Source: DATLWN01 sp964492895 (lineage in GTDB: Bacteria > Pseudomonadota > Zetaproteobacteria > Mariprofundales > Mariprofundaceae). From it: a DNA stretch of 5,660 bases. Shown here in pieces: positions 5,617-5,660 of the stretch. Each line of letters starts with the position of its first letter. Positions within the stretch are counted from its first letter, which is position 1. The notes beneath the pieces were generated by a model. It was not told the DNA's origin. It did not search any database and saw only the letters and a program-made list of their open reading frames with translations. The stretch covers positions 1-5,660 of the forward strand of contig CAZBLR010000058.1 in the NCBI GenBank assembly GCA_964492895.1, read 5' to 3'. The translations under genes were made by a program, and so were the position numbers.

Positions 5617-5660
5617 ATGCGGATGCATCCGATCGGCCATATCTCAACGCCCTTTGCGAC
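5617..5660 (+). CDS. Probable TrmO/TsaA-family tRNA methyltransferase, N-terminal fragment
   Basis: Only 14 codons are visible before the right edge: MRMHPIGHISTPFA. The PIGxIxxPF pattern is the N-terminal signature of the TrmO (TsaA/YaeB, UPF0066) family, whose E. coli member N6-methylates threonylcarbamoyladenosine at position 37 of certain tRNAs using S-adenosylmethionine. The start may be ATG 5617 or ATG 5623; neither has a clear SD. A 12-bp perfect palindrome, CGGATGCATCCG (5620-5631), overlaps the start. The call rests on a short motif, and more distant TrmO-like proteins of other function share it. Confidence 0.5.
   Translation, partial: MRMHPIGHISTPFA

Noticed and set aside
4267..5640. 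Long minus-strand open frame (457 codons) opposite murJ end and the exonuclease
   Set aside because: Shadow of two well-supported plus-strand genes; no SD or recognisable motif.

Overview
The window is about two-thirds G+C and is fully gene-dense. It carries a bacterial macromolecular-synthesis operon on the minus strand (rpsU, yqeY, dnaG, rpoD) and, divergently on the plus strand, murJ followed by a predicted PolB-type 3'-5' exonuclease gene. Gene order, the 71-residue S21, the DnaG and RpoD sequences and the Shine-Dalgarno (SD) sites point to a high-GC gammaproteobacterium. The rpsU-yqeY-dnaG-rpoD order resembles Pseudomonas and relatives more than E. coli, where yqeY is not in the operon. 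I cannot name the genus.

Minus strand, in transcription order. A good sigma70-type promoter (TTGACT-16 bp-GATAAT, 3042-3069) overlaps the murJ start codon and reads into rpsU through a leader of about 98 nt that can form a stem-loop. rpsU has a very strong SD and is followed by a perfect 12-bp intrinsic terminator (2661-2692). This corresponds to the attenuating terminator between rpsU and dnaG in E. coli. Beyond it come a second GC-rich hairpin just upstream of the yqeY SD, then yqeY, a 37-nt gap, dnaG with almost no SD, and rpoD starting one base after the dnaG stop. rpoD runs off the left edge after 140 codons. The layout suggests graded expression: high S21, low primase, and extra sigma factor perhaps from promoters inside dnaG (candidates at 693-753).

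Plus strand. murJ (lipid II flippase) overlaps the downstream DEDDy exonuclease gene by 11 nt, so the two are probably translationally coupled. After the exonuclease stop, 147 bp of lower-GC sequence with several short palindromes leads to a start codon at 5617 or 5623. The 14 residues visible there resemble the N-terminus of TrmO/TsaA-family tRNA methyltransferases; the gene is cut by the right edge.

I see no mobile element, CRISPR array, tRNA or rRNA, and no clearly novel system. The points worth a second look are regulatory: the rpsU promoter lying on the murJ start, candidate rpoD promoters in a rare-codon patch of dnaG, the unusual non-acidic linker in RpoD, and the murJ-exonuclease neighbourhood where many gammaproteobacteria have tsaD.
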